In this document: piece by piece, positions 22,751-35,900 of the stretch
How positions within the stretch are numbered: position 1 is the first letter of the stretch
How the letters are laid out: each line of letters opens with the position of its first letter
From: Steinernema hermaphroditum
Taxonomy: Eukaryota; Nematoda; Chromadorea; Rhabditida; Steinernematidae
NCBI GenBank assembly: GCA_030435675.1
Contig: CM059625.1
Location: forward strand, 6,634,001-6,698,000
Direction of reading: 5' to 3'
Length of the DNA stretch: 64,000 nt
Notes under the pieces: generated by a model
What the model saw: only the letters and a program-made list of their open reading frames with translations
What the model was told of the DNA's origin: nothing
Databases searched by the model: none
Program-made: the position numbers and the translations under genes

Positions 22751-25700
22751 ACGATTTCGCTTTGATTGAAGCGATTTGAATTTAACGTCGGTTGTCATAA
22801 AAGGAATTGTTTGCTACAAGGATCTGCCGTTTTATCGAAAACTGACTTACTGCGAATTTTATACAACATGAATCAAAAACTGATGAATGCAGAGCTGCAA
22901 AGCTTTACATAAGTAGATAAATGCTCATTTAAGAAATGCTATCGCTGTATCGAACCATGAAGCCTTCACTGAAAAAAGCATTTTTGTAAAATGCACGATT
23001 AAATCACGTATAATACAAAGCATTGTAACATAATTTGTTTTTTTGAGTCGTTTGAAACGCTTAGCAGATCAGCGAGATTTCGAAATATTTGCCAGGGATG
23101 TGTCTAATCCTTCAAAAACTGTGTATTCCTGTTATTTGCAAGTAATTTCCGAATACATGACATTTACCACCTCATTTAGCGGGAGTCGAATGTAATCCCT
23201 TGTGTAGCAAGTCAAATAAAACTTCTATGAGAGAGGGATTATATGCACGCCCCATGGGCCCGTTATTCAATCTGAATTTGACGTCAGATCAATGACTGTA
23301 CTCGAATCAAGTGCTATCATGATTTTCCCGACCCTCAGACTACTGTATTCACTGATCATAGAATGAATGATTGGAAGCTGGCGATCGTGCAGTTGACTGT
23401 ATTTTGTGACATATCTCGATTCACACTCATGTTTAGAGTTTGTCACTTTGCCATAGTTCCTAATTTGAAACGTCATGTCTAGTTACTATGATATGAACAC
23501 ACTTAATGTGTTGACAATTCAAGCTACAAATCATTGACTTAGACATTGGAAGACCATGACGCGATAAGGCGAGGAAGTTGTGCTGCAACGACTAAAAAGG
23601 GGTTCTATGAACGCGGAGTGTAAGCCTTAACATTCGAAATCAAAGAGCACAGATCTCGTTCTGTGAAGGCGGCTTCTTCTGGCCGCGCCCAAATGACCAT
23701 TTGGCTACTTTGGAAGATAACAATCATGTGACTATATGACCTATTAAATTTTATTGCGGATGGCACTTGCATCGGACATCGGAAACGGCACAGACGGTTG
23801 CAAAGGGCCGGCTAGAAACGCCCTTGAGGGTGCGGCAACGGGTCGCACCCAACGACGACCGTCCGGTTTATCACGACGTCTGAGATATGAGGGTTGATTT
23901 CGGAGAAAATCAAGAGTCGTTCCACAATCGTGTCACAGCTTGTGACTGTGTCCTTATCAATTCGTCCAGATTCGGGTTGCAATATGCCCAAGAAGCTTGA
24001 TGGCAATTTAGATTAGAGTGATAACCTCTGACTGAAGGAGACGCGGAACAAAACAAGCACACTTCCTCACCAAAAGCAACGCGGGAAATTGTGAAAAGCA
24101 TAAATTTTTTATGACTCTGGCGAGAAAATTAAACGTTTGTTTCACAAATGACTCAAGGCGGTCGTGAAAAACCTGCATTTCCATTTGATGTTTATGAACG
24201 ATAAATCCGTCTCGCCTCTGGCTGACCACTTCTTAGAAATCGCGCTATAAACAGCTTTCTAAACACACTGAGGGGAAGCAACAAGCGAGAGTAAAAAAGT
24301 GAAGAAAAGACTAAACTGTTGTCAAATTTCATTGTCTTTAAATATAGAAGAGTTCACAATTCTGCCCGCTATAATAGCGGAAGACATGTATAGTGACGAA
24401 TTGAGAAAATTGTGAAAAGAAAGGAACAAAGAGAAATGAATAGAAAGGTATCAGAACGGTTGAACACGATGAAATGATTGTTTAGCTCGTTGCAGATGAA
24501 CAAAGGGAAAACACGTCAGAGATGCTTCCATGCGGAGTTATAAATAATGTCGATGCAAGCTGTGCTTAAAACCATATAAGTTTGAGCCAATCACGAAAAT
24601 CAAACGACCTTCCAAAGGAAGGCTAATCCCACATATATTAGACATGCATCATATAAAGCATATAATATTCCATACACAATATCACAGTGCCTATTCTCTA
24701 ACTACTGAGCATCGGGATCAGATGCCCCAGGACAGACCGAACTGTACGACAATGCAATACTCGGGTGCCCTTAGAAGTATAAGTTGGCAATAATCGCTTT
24801 ATCACCGACGACGATAGAAACATTTCGACCTCATTCGCACTTTGACGTTTGACTTTGAAACTGATAAACTTGGAGTTACTAGGGTATCAAACCGATCAAA
24901 ATGTTCATGTTTGTGCAAAGCAGGAGTTTTTGGCAAACGAAAGAAAGATACCTTGAAACCGTATCAAGGACGAGTGGATGTTAATCACCCCTTTTTCATC
25001 ACTTAGAGCACCTCACAAGGGTCCGCCTACGTCCTTCCGACTAATTGGGAGGACTGCCTTTGACCGGAAGCTTGAGCGAAAAGTGGAAGACATCACTGCC
25101 GGAAATGCGTGATAAACACACGTAACGCTTCTCTCTGTTCGCCGAAACGAAAACGGATCTTTGTGTCTCTATTCAGCTGTTTGACGCAGTTTGTCCGGTA
25201 TGAGACATCAGGTGGCTGTTTTCCTCAAGGGTAAATAAGTGGAGAGCGGAAAGCGAGCTACGACAACACCCATATTGTAGGAATGATACAGTAAAAATAG
25301 GCGAAATAAATACTGTATCCCAAATGATAATGATTCTGAGGAATACATTCATGTAGGAGCACTCGATGCAAATAGTCAAATATATCGCAGGATATAAGAA
25401 AATTCCCACGACAGCAATGAATAGATTCGACGGAAAATTGTATCTTTTCTCAGAAACAACCACCGATAAATCTCCATTAATAGCGAAATGCCCTCAAGTC
25501 AGTTGACATATTCCAAGAAAGATATTGGTCAATTTGATGTTCTCACGATTTGCAAGAACTCGTGCAGAGGAATGCTAACGACTTTTCTTCTGAATAATCA
25601 CAGTCAAGGTCGCTGACGATGAGTCGCCCCTAGTCATAGACATTATTGGTGTGAAGGAAACTGAAAAATTCCCCTTTAGTCTTTGAAAATCAAGTAGCTG

Positions 25701-28019
25701 GCAAAGACGGTATCGAGAGGTGCCAAGTTGATGATGAAAAAGAGGTGAAGAAGGCATTCTTCGTACGAGTGGACCAGTCGCCGAGGGGACAACGTCCTCC
25801 TTTTTCTATTTACTTTACTCAATCTTCTGCCTCAGTTATCAGACGACGGCAGAAACGAATTCCGGTCTCCGGAAGACTAGTCAGACCGACTGGTGGACGG
25901 TCAGCCGAAAAGCACATACAGTGAATGGGTGGGGGTTAGAGGAATTTTTTATTTTCAAAAAGAGGACCTCGTGACCATTTGAGGTCGTCGCGTCCGAAAT
26001 TTTATGAACGACAGCTGTTCGCAGTAAACATGACCGCGCGAGCCCGACTGCCCTCTCGAGTCGGTCCGCCGATGATACTTCAGAGGTCTTCATGCAGTTT
26101 GATCAACAAGCGGTTGTGCTCTCTCTTGCATGCATCTTTTGAGTAGGCGTATTCGATAATGGAATAGCTTGAAACGATACAAAAGATTCCGAGACCGAAA
26201 GATCACTTAATGCTAATTTGCCTTTGTCGTTAAGAAATCGGACTAAGAAAAACCAGTTAAATCGTACATCAAGCAGTACAAAAAAGAACAGAGCGATACA
26301 ATCAGCTTCTCTTCCGCACTTTCAATCTTTTCTACATTTGTATCAGTCGTTTATTTGATGTTGTGAGGCAGATGCCCGACAAACGGCATCCAGAAGTTCC
26401 ACAATAATGAAAATTGAACGGTTTTCGCATCGTCTAACTGTACAATTACTCGTCTATGGCAGCCCTTCCTATTATTATGAAAAAGTTTCGGCGTGAAGTA
26501 ACACATATGTAAAAGAAACGGCGACTATGATTATACTATAAATGTGGGAGATTGCTTTCAATTAAGAAAGATTTTTACTGAGACAATGTGGCAAATGAAG
26601 GGCCATTGTTCTGACAGTGAGTGTTCCGTTTGTGAACAGAAATCGTGAGGTCTAAACTCCTAAGCCTGCACTTTAACGCTTCTTTACCACAATGAGAAGA
26701 TTACGAAGTGATTTTTTTGGCGTAAAACAGCTTTATCAGTGGCCATTTGTTGGAATGTCACGATGGTACATGATCTGATAAATATTACGAAAACCCACCA
26801 ACCATTTACGAGAATAATGTGTGTCTGTTCTCAAAAATTAGATTCAATGTAGACCGCTGTTTGTATGATTTAATAAATCACGTGGATGCGTTTTGTTGAG
26901 CAATGTTAATAACACTAAATATGTGCAGTTATGGACTGATACAAGCCACTCGTTCACAGGCTATAAAAATGAGTAAGATACACGGTTTAACTACAACAGA
27001 ACAGATGTCACGGCATAAGAGCATTCCCAGACAGAGGAATAGCCGTTCCAGCACCGGGATATAATGAGGGCAGTAAAGTGAAAACCATAAGCAAGACGGT
27101 TTTCTGAGACGAGTGGCTGTGTTTTCCAGATGTGAAGTCGGCGGACGATAGTGAGAGCTAAATGTTTAGTTCACGTCTTTCCGATTAGCTTCCATTAAAC
27201 TGAGCCCTTCTGAGTGGTTATTTTGTGGCCGAAAGTGAAAAGAGACGCGGAAATAGATGCTAATTGTCGCCGATTACCGTTGTGAGTGGATGTCTCTGTA
27301 AACACCCAACGGGTTTATACTCTGACTGTCACATGGTTCTGTGTCTGGACAGATTCGGATAACTTTTCTGGGTATCATATGTGCGTCAGCAAGCACAAGT
27401 TCACGTAACTTGATGTTTCGGGTGTCCCTAATTCACCAGGACAATCTATGTATTGCAACAGAGGATGGCGTGGAAAAGGTATATCAGAGGAAGCGATGTG
27501 CCTAATAATTTAGAAGAAGTTTTCAAGTTCGCGAGGTCTTCTTCGTTCGGTTTTCTAAACTGCAGCAAGGTAGCCTATATAATCTTACCTGCCTACAGGT
27601 ATTGCACTTTACCACCAGCATTTCGTAATCTGGGTTAGTACTACTAATGGCTAGCAACTAGGCACTCTAAAAGTAATATCAAGGTTCTCAAATTAGATTG
27701 ATTCATTTTGCACGAAATACGGTAAGAGATAAACGTATGAACACAACGCACAGAGTGATGCGTAATGGAATTTCAGGGCTCCAATTATGCTATAAAATGG
27801 GGTGTTATCGGAAATAATTTGTTTTGTTGAAAATGTTTATTTACAGGGCACATCAGGGACAAAGAAGACCGCTTTGATACGTTAAGCATATATATGAATT
27901 TATTATTTGAGCAGCTGTGTATGTTCTTAATAATTTTGTGAATCCTTACGGATTTATATCTGAATTCACTGCCTAAACTAAGAACCAGAAAAATATCGAT
28001 TTCAAGATTTCACGATTTT

Positions 28020-28515
28020 ACTTCATGAATCAAAGGCGTTACGCCTTGCATGACACCGATTAATAGACAACAGAGGATATCACTTGTAGACGGCTTCATT
28101 CCTGGCGCGGCGTTGATGTCGAACCGGTGGGAGACAGCGCGCTTCACGGGGCATCTGGGAATCGGCGAAACTCCGGAAATGGCGGCCGAACTTCTTCTTC
28201 TCAGGGCGTTTGAGGAGGCTTCTGAGCTCGCATCTGCTACGGAGAGATGAGTCCGTGGTTTGGGGGTTGCGTCTTCCTCAGTGTTGGTGTCGTCAGAGCG
28301 TCGGCGACCTTCGGGATGACATCCCACGCAGCGTCGGGCGTCGGATTTCTGGCGTCGGACATCTTGTTGTCAGCGGTGGTGGGACTACGGCTTCCGGGTG
28401 TCCCAATTCCCTCTGGAAGCCGGAACACTCACAACTGCCACAGGGTTTGCTGTTTGACCAACCCGACGCTCAGAGAGCGACCGGAGGGACCTACCGCTCG
28501 CCACCGCGACACGAG
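28020..28515. repeat. Dispersed repeat, copy B
   Basis: Second copy of the repeat at 18260-18800, same orientation, about 500 bp. It is more GC-rich than its flanks. The - strand frame at 28327-28010 reads RFDINAAPGMKP, then LIGVMQGVTPLIHE, and aligns with the - strand frame in copy A. The family is probably present elsewhere in this genome. Confidence 0.7.
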
Positions 28516-31500
28516 TGAGAAAAATATCAGTGTTATGAATTGTTGCCATTCAGGTACCGCATGCCTTAATTTTATGTTAGATTCAGCAGAAAGATCTCCG
28601 CTAGAGGTCACAATAATCGCCCCGACTCCCAGAGGGCCTGGAACATTAAATGTTTTGGCTGTATGATCGCCATGACCACTCGAATCGACCCGTGCCGTCA
28701 AATCAAGCTTAAACACGGTGCAGCTCTTTCGGATGGTGGGATTCGCCCTGGTTTGCTGTGCTTCACAATCACCACTTTATCGGTCTCAACTCTTCTTCGA
28801 TGCCCGCGTATCACTGATGGGATGCTTCTTTCGACTCTCCAGCCACTTAATTCAGATGAGAAGCAGCGACTACAGTGCTTTATGATGTATGCTTTTGAAG
28901 TGCATATGTTTTTTTTTGTTGATCTGTATGACGCCATGCACAAACCGTTGATTTAAGAACTCGGTAAAACAGCGAGCACGAAATATTGCACGGTCAATTA
29001 GTTTTGAGCTTGCCTTCAAAAAGAAAAATGTTCTCACGTCATATTTAATTCCTTCGACTATCAAACACGATTCTAAATTAATGGTGTCTCCGTTGCTACG
29101 GACAACAGCTGCATTCTGAACGTTTTCAGAAACAGGCTTTAAATAGAACTACGCTGTGCAACATCAGCTGCGCAAATTGGGTTCGGTCGCGGAGAAAGTG
29201 TCTTTATCACATTGAGGTAACACTTATACTTATCAGAAACGATATCTAAAGAGCGATCTGAATGTATAAGTAGTGTATTGTCACACTTAAGCACAATGAA
29301 AACAGTCGGCCGATTTCCACGTTAACTTTCAACGCCATCTTGTTCGGTGACTCATAGAGACACCGTGATTCAGCGTCCGTATGCTGGCTGTTGAAAACAG
29401 TATTCACTCTAAAGAATGACAAACAACATGCACTTTACAACAATACAAGTACGTAGTAATCAACATGTGACATCTCCCAATGAGAAGCATTTTGTATATA
29501 GAAATTATTCAACTTGCCAAATTACACTTTGCGAAGATCATAATGACGACAATGTGATGCGAGCCGTCGTTAGAAGCGCTGTTTTTTTTTGTAAGAAAAA
29601 TGCGTTCGAAATTGATTCTACAAATCCACTTTTTTGGACAAAAAAAAGATGTATGTAGCGATAGGACAAAAAAGATAAGTGTGCATCACATATTTGCTTC
29701 GTTGAGCCTTTAACGATAAAGAGGCCAGAAAAATGACTTCTGCACCCTGCTGCAATATTATTCTTTTATCGACAGATGGACATCAAATGGTATCTCCAAA
29801 TGGCTGGCTCCGAATGAATGCCGGATTAAAAGGCTATGATAGGGTTGTTGCGGTCACACTGATGTGCGAATATGTTCTTTCTGCTTGATGACCGTCCAGC
29901 TTTCTACATGTTCTTTCCATCTCGTAGTCAAAGGCAAATCGACAATATAAAAACTATAAAAATAGTGTGTACTGTCAAGAGCAAAGAGCCAAGCTCTACG
30001 TCAGTCGTTGAGTACGTTCGTTCAAAAATATGCACAAAGTTCGAGGAAACGGATTTGACTTTGAATTTGACCTGATACCCCTGGTCAAAATACTTCTTTT
30101 TAACGAGCTGTGTGTTCCAACGTTAGAAGTTTCTTTGAAACAGTTCAAATAAGCCATATTGCACAGTCTTCAGTACACATTTATTGGGTTGTGTCATTAA
30201 AAATGGGACCTTCTTAAACGCTCCCCAAATTTACAATCCCATCACAAGAGCGCAGACCCGGTGCGGATGGAGCCGGGATGTAGCGACGGTTTCAACTACA
30301 GCTCCCTGTGGCTTCGGTTCTTCTCGGAGCGAAGATGATTATTGCGCCAATAACGACGATTAAGAAGAACCGGTTACTCAACCCCTTTCTTATGGATCGA
30401 ACGGATAACGATTGCCACCGACACAGATGAATGATTTATTGTAATTTTCAATTATAGCTTCTTATTTGTATGTATTCTGAAATTGACTACTTTGTCTTGA
30501 CTGTCCTTAGCCTGGCACGTCGACATACCGAAACGTTGTACCAGCTACCTAATTTGTAATAGATGACAAATTCCATTGAAGTTATGTTTGTATCACAGAA
30601 ATGTAGATCGAAATCGATGAAAGATCAAAAAATCCTGCGACCACATTTTCTTAACTCTGTCATTCCCAATTTATTAAATACAATAACAGGCTACAGAGAC
30701 ATAGCTACTGTGCCCACGTCGGAATATGCAAGATTATTCCAACATTATGGAAATGAAGGCCAAATGTGAAAAGTTACGCTGCCCGATTGTGCAAAGCCAT
30801 ATGTCTACCGGCTGAACCATACAAAATGCCACTACTTTTAGTCCAAACACTCTTCTTCTCAATACACGTAGGCAGTCAGAGGAGAAGATTTAAAATAAGA
30901 CAAAAATGTTCAAATATTCTTTGGTTCTTCGAGGAGGGAGCTAACGCCCTGGCAACAGAGTAAGCTTGATTAGCCATTCGAAGGCTTTGAAAACTTAGGC
31001 GACATGTGCCTGATTATACCAGTAAGGATTCATTGAAATCACGCGCCATTTACAGAGCAGCAACCCAACAGATTTACACGCGCAGTACAAGAATCAGTTT
31101 TGTTTGCTTTCAGCTTGTTGTCATTGTCATTATCAATGGCATCTTGTGGTTTTTTTCGGTAAAGTTGCATGTTCGTTCCATTCGAGTAAGTCCCTTACAA
31201 GAAGTAGGGATCAAAAAGACTTCCACTACTATACATTCCCATTTCTGATTCACCTCAGTTCAACTCTTAATACACTTAATGCGGAGAGCAAAGAACACTC
31301 TCATTACACTCACTTTTATTGGAGCTCATTAATGTCGTTTTATTGAATTGAAATACATTCAGCTTACTCTCTCTCCTTTAGGTCTTAATGCCTCGCCTCC
31401 ACCGCCTGACACCGAGCACTTCCGTGAATCGGTTCGACCAAAGACAGCCGTCGTGTGGATTGAAACAAAGCGTAAACATCTCGAATCTAAACACGCCCAG

Positions 31501-32993
31501 AGTAAACGGAAGAGAAGGCTAGGCCACAATCCATGTTTTTTCTGCACTCCTTTCTTTCCGTCACCATTTGTGACACTGTGCCCGGCGGGCGCGTCGAAAT
31601 GATAGAGTCGACACCCACAGATTAGCGCAAGTGTCGCCTTAGAAGCGCCTTCCCTGTTTGTTTTACCACGATCGTCTATTTTTAGATTTGTCCTTTGAAA
31701 GTAAACATTTAGAACAATAGTTGGATTTAAATGTACGACGTTGATAATTTCAGGAAGTCGTCGGCACGTTGACGGCCTATAAATACATCCACTTCCTCGA
31801 AGATAACTTGGCTCAAAGCAGTTTTTAATTGCTAGCATAAAACAACATCGTTCAAATGATGAAGACACGATTCATACAAGAACAACGATCATGTACAGAG
31901 TCGATGGGGTGTCATGAGAGACCAAAGGTCGACGGCACACGCTTCGAACGCTCTCCAGTGCCTGCGACGTCCGCATCGACGGCGTTTGACACTCGTCTAG
32001 CAGTGGGATGAAGGAACAACCGGCATTGAATCAATCAAAATTATAATAATTTATAATAAACATTACAGAAATTTCACCGTAAAATGCATTTACGCGTGTG
32101 TTGACACTTAGACCGGTTAGACAGAGTATTACTGGTAGGGAGAAAGTGGGCGAAAGAGAAATTGAGATAACAAAATATACTGGCCTCTAGAACTTTAAGT
32201 TATTTTTTTACAGTAAACTTCGGTGCGAACATGTGATGAGAAGAGGAAGTTGGTTGGGCAACAGGAAGTACGGTACTGGGCTATCAACAACAACACTGCG
32301 ACGACGAATCGACTGTACTGCAAACTACGATAAGGAAGCAAAGGTGTTACAAAACGGGCATCGAGAGAGAGATTGAGAAGGAGAGACAGGGACAGAGACT
32401 GGCAATGCGGAGAGACGGCGCCGTGGCAACCGGTATATCACAATTATCAGAACGTTTAGAGACGACAGTAAACTGGCAAATTGAGAAAGATTCACGGTCG
32501 GATGTACAAGAGAGTTTTAATTCACCGAGCAAGTCGGGAAAGGCAGCGAACATGGGACATAGACAGAGCAAACGAGAACAACGAACAACGGGAGACACTA
32601 GCGTTCAGTTGAGAACCAAAAAGCGATTAGAGTCGCGCTTTCGACTAAAACAAACCGTATCGGAGACGAAGATCGGTTGTCGATGAGAAAGAATTTGGGA
32701 AAATGCAAACGGAAACATGTACAGAACGGAGACGAAAGATAAAGGGTTATATTACTGAAGGACAGTTTGGTCCCGTAAAGCTCGATTTAGGGCGACCTTA
32801 CCCGTGAAGCGCCGCTTTCCCTCGCAAGGTCACTCTAATCCCGGAAAAGACGAAGGAAACAGATTTAGGAGAAAGAAACGAAGCCGAGCTATCCAGTAAC
32901 CGGCGGGAAGTGCGTCGAAAAATGAAATGAACTCTCTAGGATTCAAAGGCACTTGAGCCTTGCTAGCGGGGATTTGTACAGACGGCGAGCGGT

Positions 32994-35900
32994 TTAGGAG
33001 TTGTAGACGACGTTGTTGTTAAACCTCTGGATATTCTCAAGCGGCGTGATCATGTTGAAGCTGGAAGCATACGGTAGGAACGGAGCACTCGATAGAATCT
33101 TACCTTCCACGGTTGACACGCGTGAAGGCTTGGTTGTCGTAGAGATCTCGCTGAGCCTTGAAGTTGAACATGTTCATGAGCATGTCCGGGTTCGTTGGCA
33201 TCATCGGGTTGGCAGCGGCGGCGACCGATCCGGCAGTGGCTCCAGGATAGGCATAGGGAGACGCAGCGCTGGAGACCGTCGTGGCGGCAGCGATGGCGGC
33301 CGAAGGACTCGCGGCGGCAGCAGCGGCGGCAGCGGCCGCTGCCGCGGCGCTCGTGCCTTGCTGGCTGGCCGCAGCGGCAGCTTGAGAGATCATGTTGGCA
33401 CTGGTGAACTGGCCCAGGCCACCTGAAAAACCTGCTTCACGTATTCATTAGTTCTGAGCGGCAGACTCACCGAATTGATCTTGAGCTCCGAGGCCGTTCC
33501 ACTGAGCAGCGTTCAGGGAGTCGAGACCCTCGCCTCCAAACTCGTTGCTGAAAGCCGAAAAATCAGCAAATAGGACAGAGCGGAAAGAGTACCGTATTCT
33601 GTTGAAATCGCCGATGCGTTGTCTGTCGGAGTGTTTGGTCATGTGCTTAGCCAAATATGTCGACTGCGTATACGACTTGCCGCAAAAACTGCAGATGTGG
33701 ATCTAAAGGGAGCTTTCGAAAATCAGTTGCGCGAATGAGGAGAAACCTTTAAATGCTTGGACTCCTTATGCTTGGGGATGTGCTCAAGCAATGAGTTTTC
33801 GTCGGTAAAACATTTGTAGCAACTGTTGCACTTAAACGGCTTGTCAGCTTGGTGACATCTCGAATGGGACTGGAGGTTCGAGAGCTGACTGAATGCCTTC
33901 TCGCAGCCAGGATGCTTGCAGCGGTAGGGCTTTTCGCCGGTGTGCGTTCGGATGTGCTGTTGGAGATGTGAGAGTTGCGTGAACTGAAAGACGGCTGTTT
34001 TGTGATAGGTGGATCCAAGATAGCTTACCTTCTTGCCGCAGTATGTGCACGGTCCGAAAGGTTTAATTCCCAAATGGATGCGCATGTGCTGGGCCAAGTA
34101 CGAACTGTTCGCAAAGGACTTTACACAGTGCGTACATTTGTAGGGTTTCGGCTCCCTCATGTGCATTCCAGGTGTCAAGTCGGATTTCGCGTCGAAACCC
34201 TAAAATTTGAGATTGTAATATTTTTTCTAGCTTTTTTTTGGGTAACACCGAGTGGTACACAAAAATCGCTCTTAAAGAACAACGTAAAAAGCAATTGGAA
34301 AAAAATTTATCGGACGGCTGATGTAACCGGTCACCTTAGGCTACGGAAAGGGTTCAAGTTCAAAGTTTAGTAACACAAACGAAAAAAGCGAACGCCGGCG
34401 ACGGATGGAAATGCGAACCGAGCTAAGGTTGGCTAGCAAAAAACCAAAACTAGTACGAGGGGGCTTTGTCATCTCCACTCCTCTCCGAACATTGTCACTC
34501 GGCAACCAATCACAGAAGAGCTGGGGCGGAGCCACCCACCAAGTATAACCTGTTCTCGTCACCATCCGGCTGTAACAATTCCTTGCACCCATTACCATCG
34601 TTACTTCCATCCAAACTCATCTCTATGACACATAAATAACGACAGTGCTTGGGCTATGGCACGGCTACGGTATCAGAGGCTTTGCGAGCGCGGTCGGTGA
34701 CCGAGGAGGAGACAAGAAGAACTGATAGAAGAACGGCACCACTCGCCAGCAGCGAACAATAAACAACTGCCTTCGGCTGTCGTTCGAGGAATCTAATCAG
34801 TATTTTGTGCGACGTGCGCCGAAGATACTGAGCCGCCTCAAAAGTGTTGCCGGAGTCGAAGGTACACGGTGAACACAAACCGCCTTTGGAACTACAGTAG
34901 CTGCAGGGCCTAGAGGGGGAGGGGGCGTCGCGCACGTGAGGGCCGCGCGGCTCGCAGGGGATCTCCGGTTCCCACGATTCCGACAAAAACGCGAGTAGAC
35001 ACTTTTTGTGAGCCTTCAGTCGGTGACGTCGTCTCCGAGCGACGGATCCGTGATGTCATCCCAGTTTTTGTTCATTTCGGGCTTTTTTCAGGGGTCGGCC
35101 ACTTTTTTGGGAAGGAAAGCCGCGCTCGCTTGCGTGTGGCCAATCAAGACCACCGAAACGCGTTACAGCCACGAGTGACAGACAGTCGAAGACGGACGGC
35201 GTTCAGAGAAGGAAGAGTGAGGGGCGAGCAAAGAGGTGCAAAAAACGGTTGCAACGAAGGGAAACCGATTGAAGTGTACGAATGAATATTGTCACCGCGA
35301 GAGCGTCTACCAGAACGAGAAACCGCGTCAGAGAGAAGCACAGTCGCGAAGAGACACGCGAACGCGCGTTAGAGAAGCAAACTACAGTATGAAAAAACGA
35401 TGCGTCGCGACAGCGATGAAAAGTTATCAACTAACTCTCGGAGGGCGTGCGGCGACTTGGGGCGATTGATTCAGCCGGAGGAACGAACGCAAGTGAGAAG
35501 GAGAGAGCCGGAGCAAGAGGCCAAGTGTTGCTAAAGCGTCATCTCTTAAACGTTTATAGTCTGCCCTGTGTCTGTGCGTTCGTTGGCTTCACTGCCACCC
35601 CAATGAGTACCGTTTCCAGAAGACGCCAACCGTTTTGATCAGATTAAGATCGGTAGAGCAATTTCAAAAAAGGCGAAAAAACGCGACGCGCGTGCGCAAT
35701 TTCGCAAACCGGTTCGCCTGAACGCCACTACCATAGTCTGGAAATATACATTTATGAGCGACGAAGCTACGAGAACTCGACACAGTAAGAGGGGTGGCGT
35801 GAAGAAAGGGGTTGACCAGGAAATATTTCGAACGAAGAAAAGGAACTATTAGTCACGGATGAACCAAAAGGGGAAACGTTTAATTAGGTTTGCCATTCCA

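Larger units (their letters stand above)
22090..32993. other. 10.9 kb gene-poor region between the carboxypeptidase and lin-29
   Basis: AT-rich and without convincing coding exons. It contains a perfect 12-bp stem hairpin at 22709-22750 and repeat copy B at 28020-28515. A hydrophobic - strand open frame at 25173-25463 looks like two membrane helices but has no splice-supported continuation. The stretch just right of 32000 probably holds the lin-29 3' UTR. Confidence 0.5.

Noticed and set aside
25173..25463. Hydrophobic - strand frame resembling two membrane helices of a receptor
   Set aside because: The frame begins at a non-ATG codon and no neighbouring exon continues the topology. AT-rich DNA easily encodes hydrophobic runs.
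31348..31602. + strand frame with a proline-rich start after a TTTAG acceptor
   Set aside because: A long antisense frame overlaps it, no partner exon is visible and no motif is recognised.
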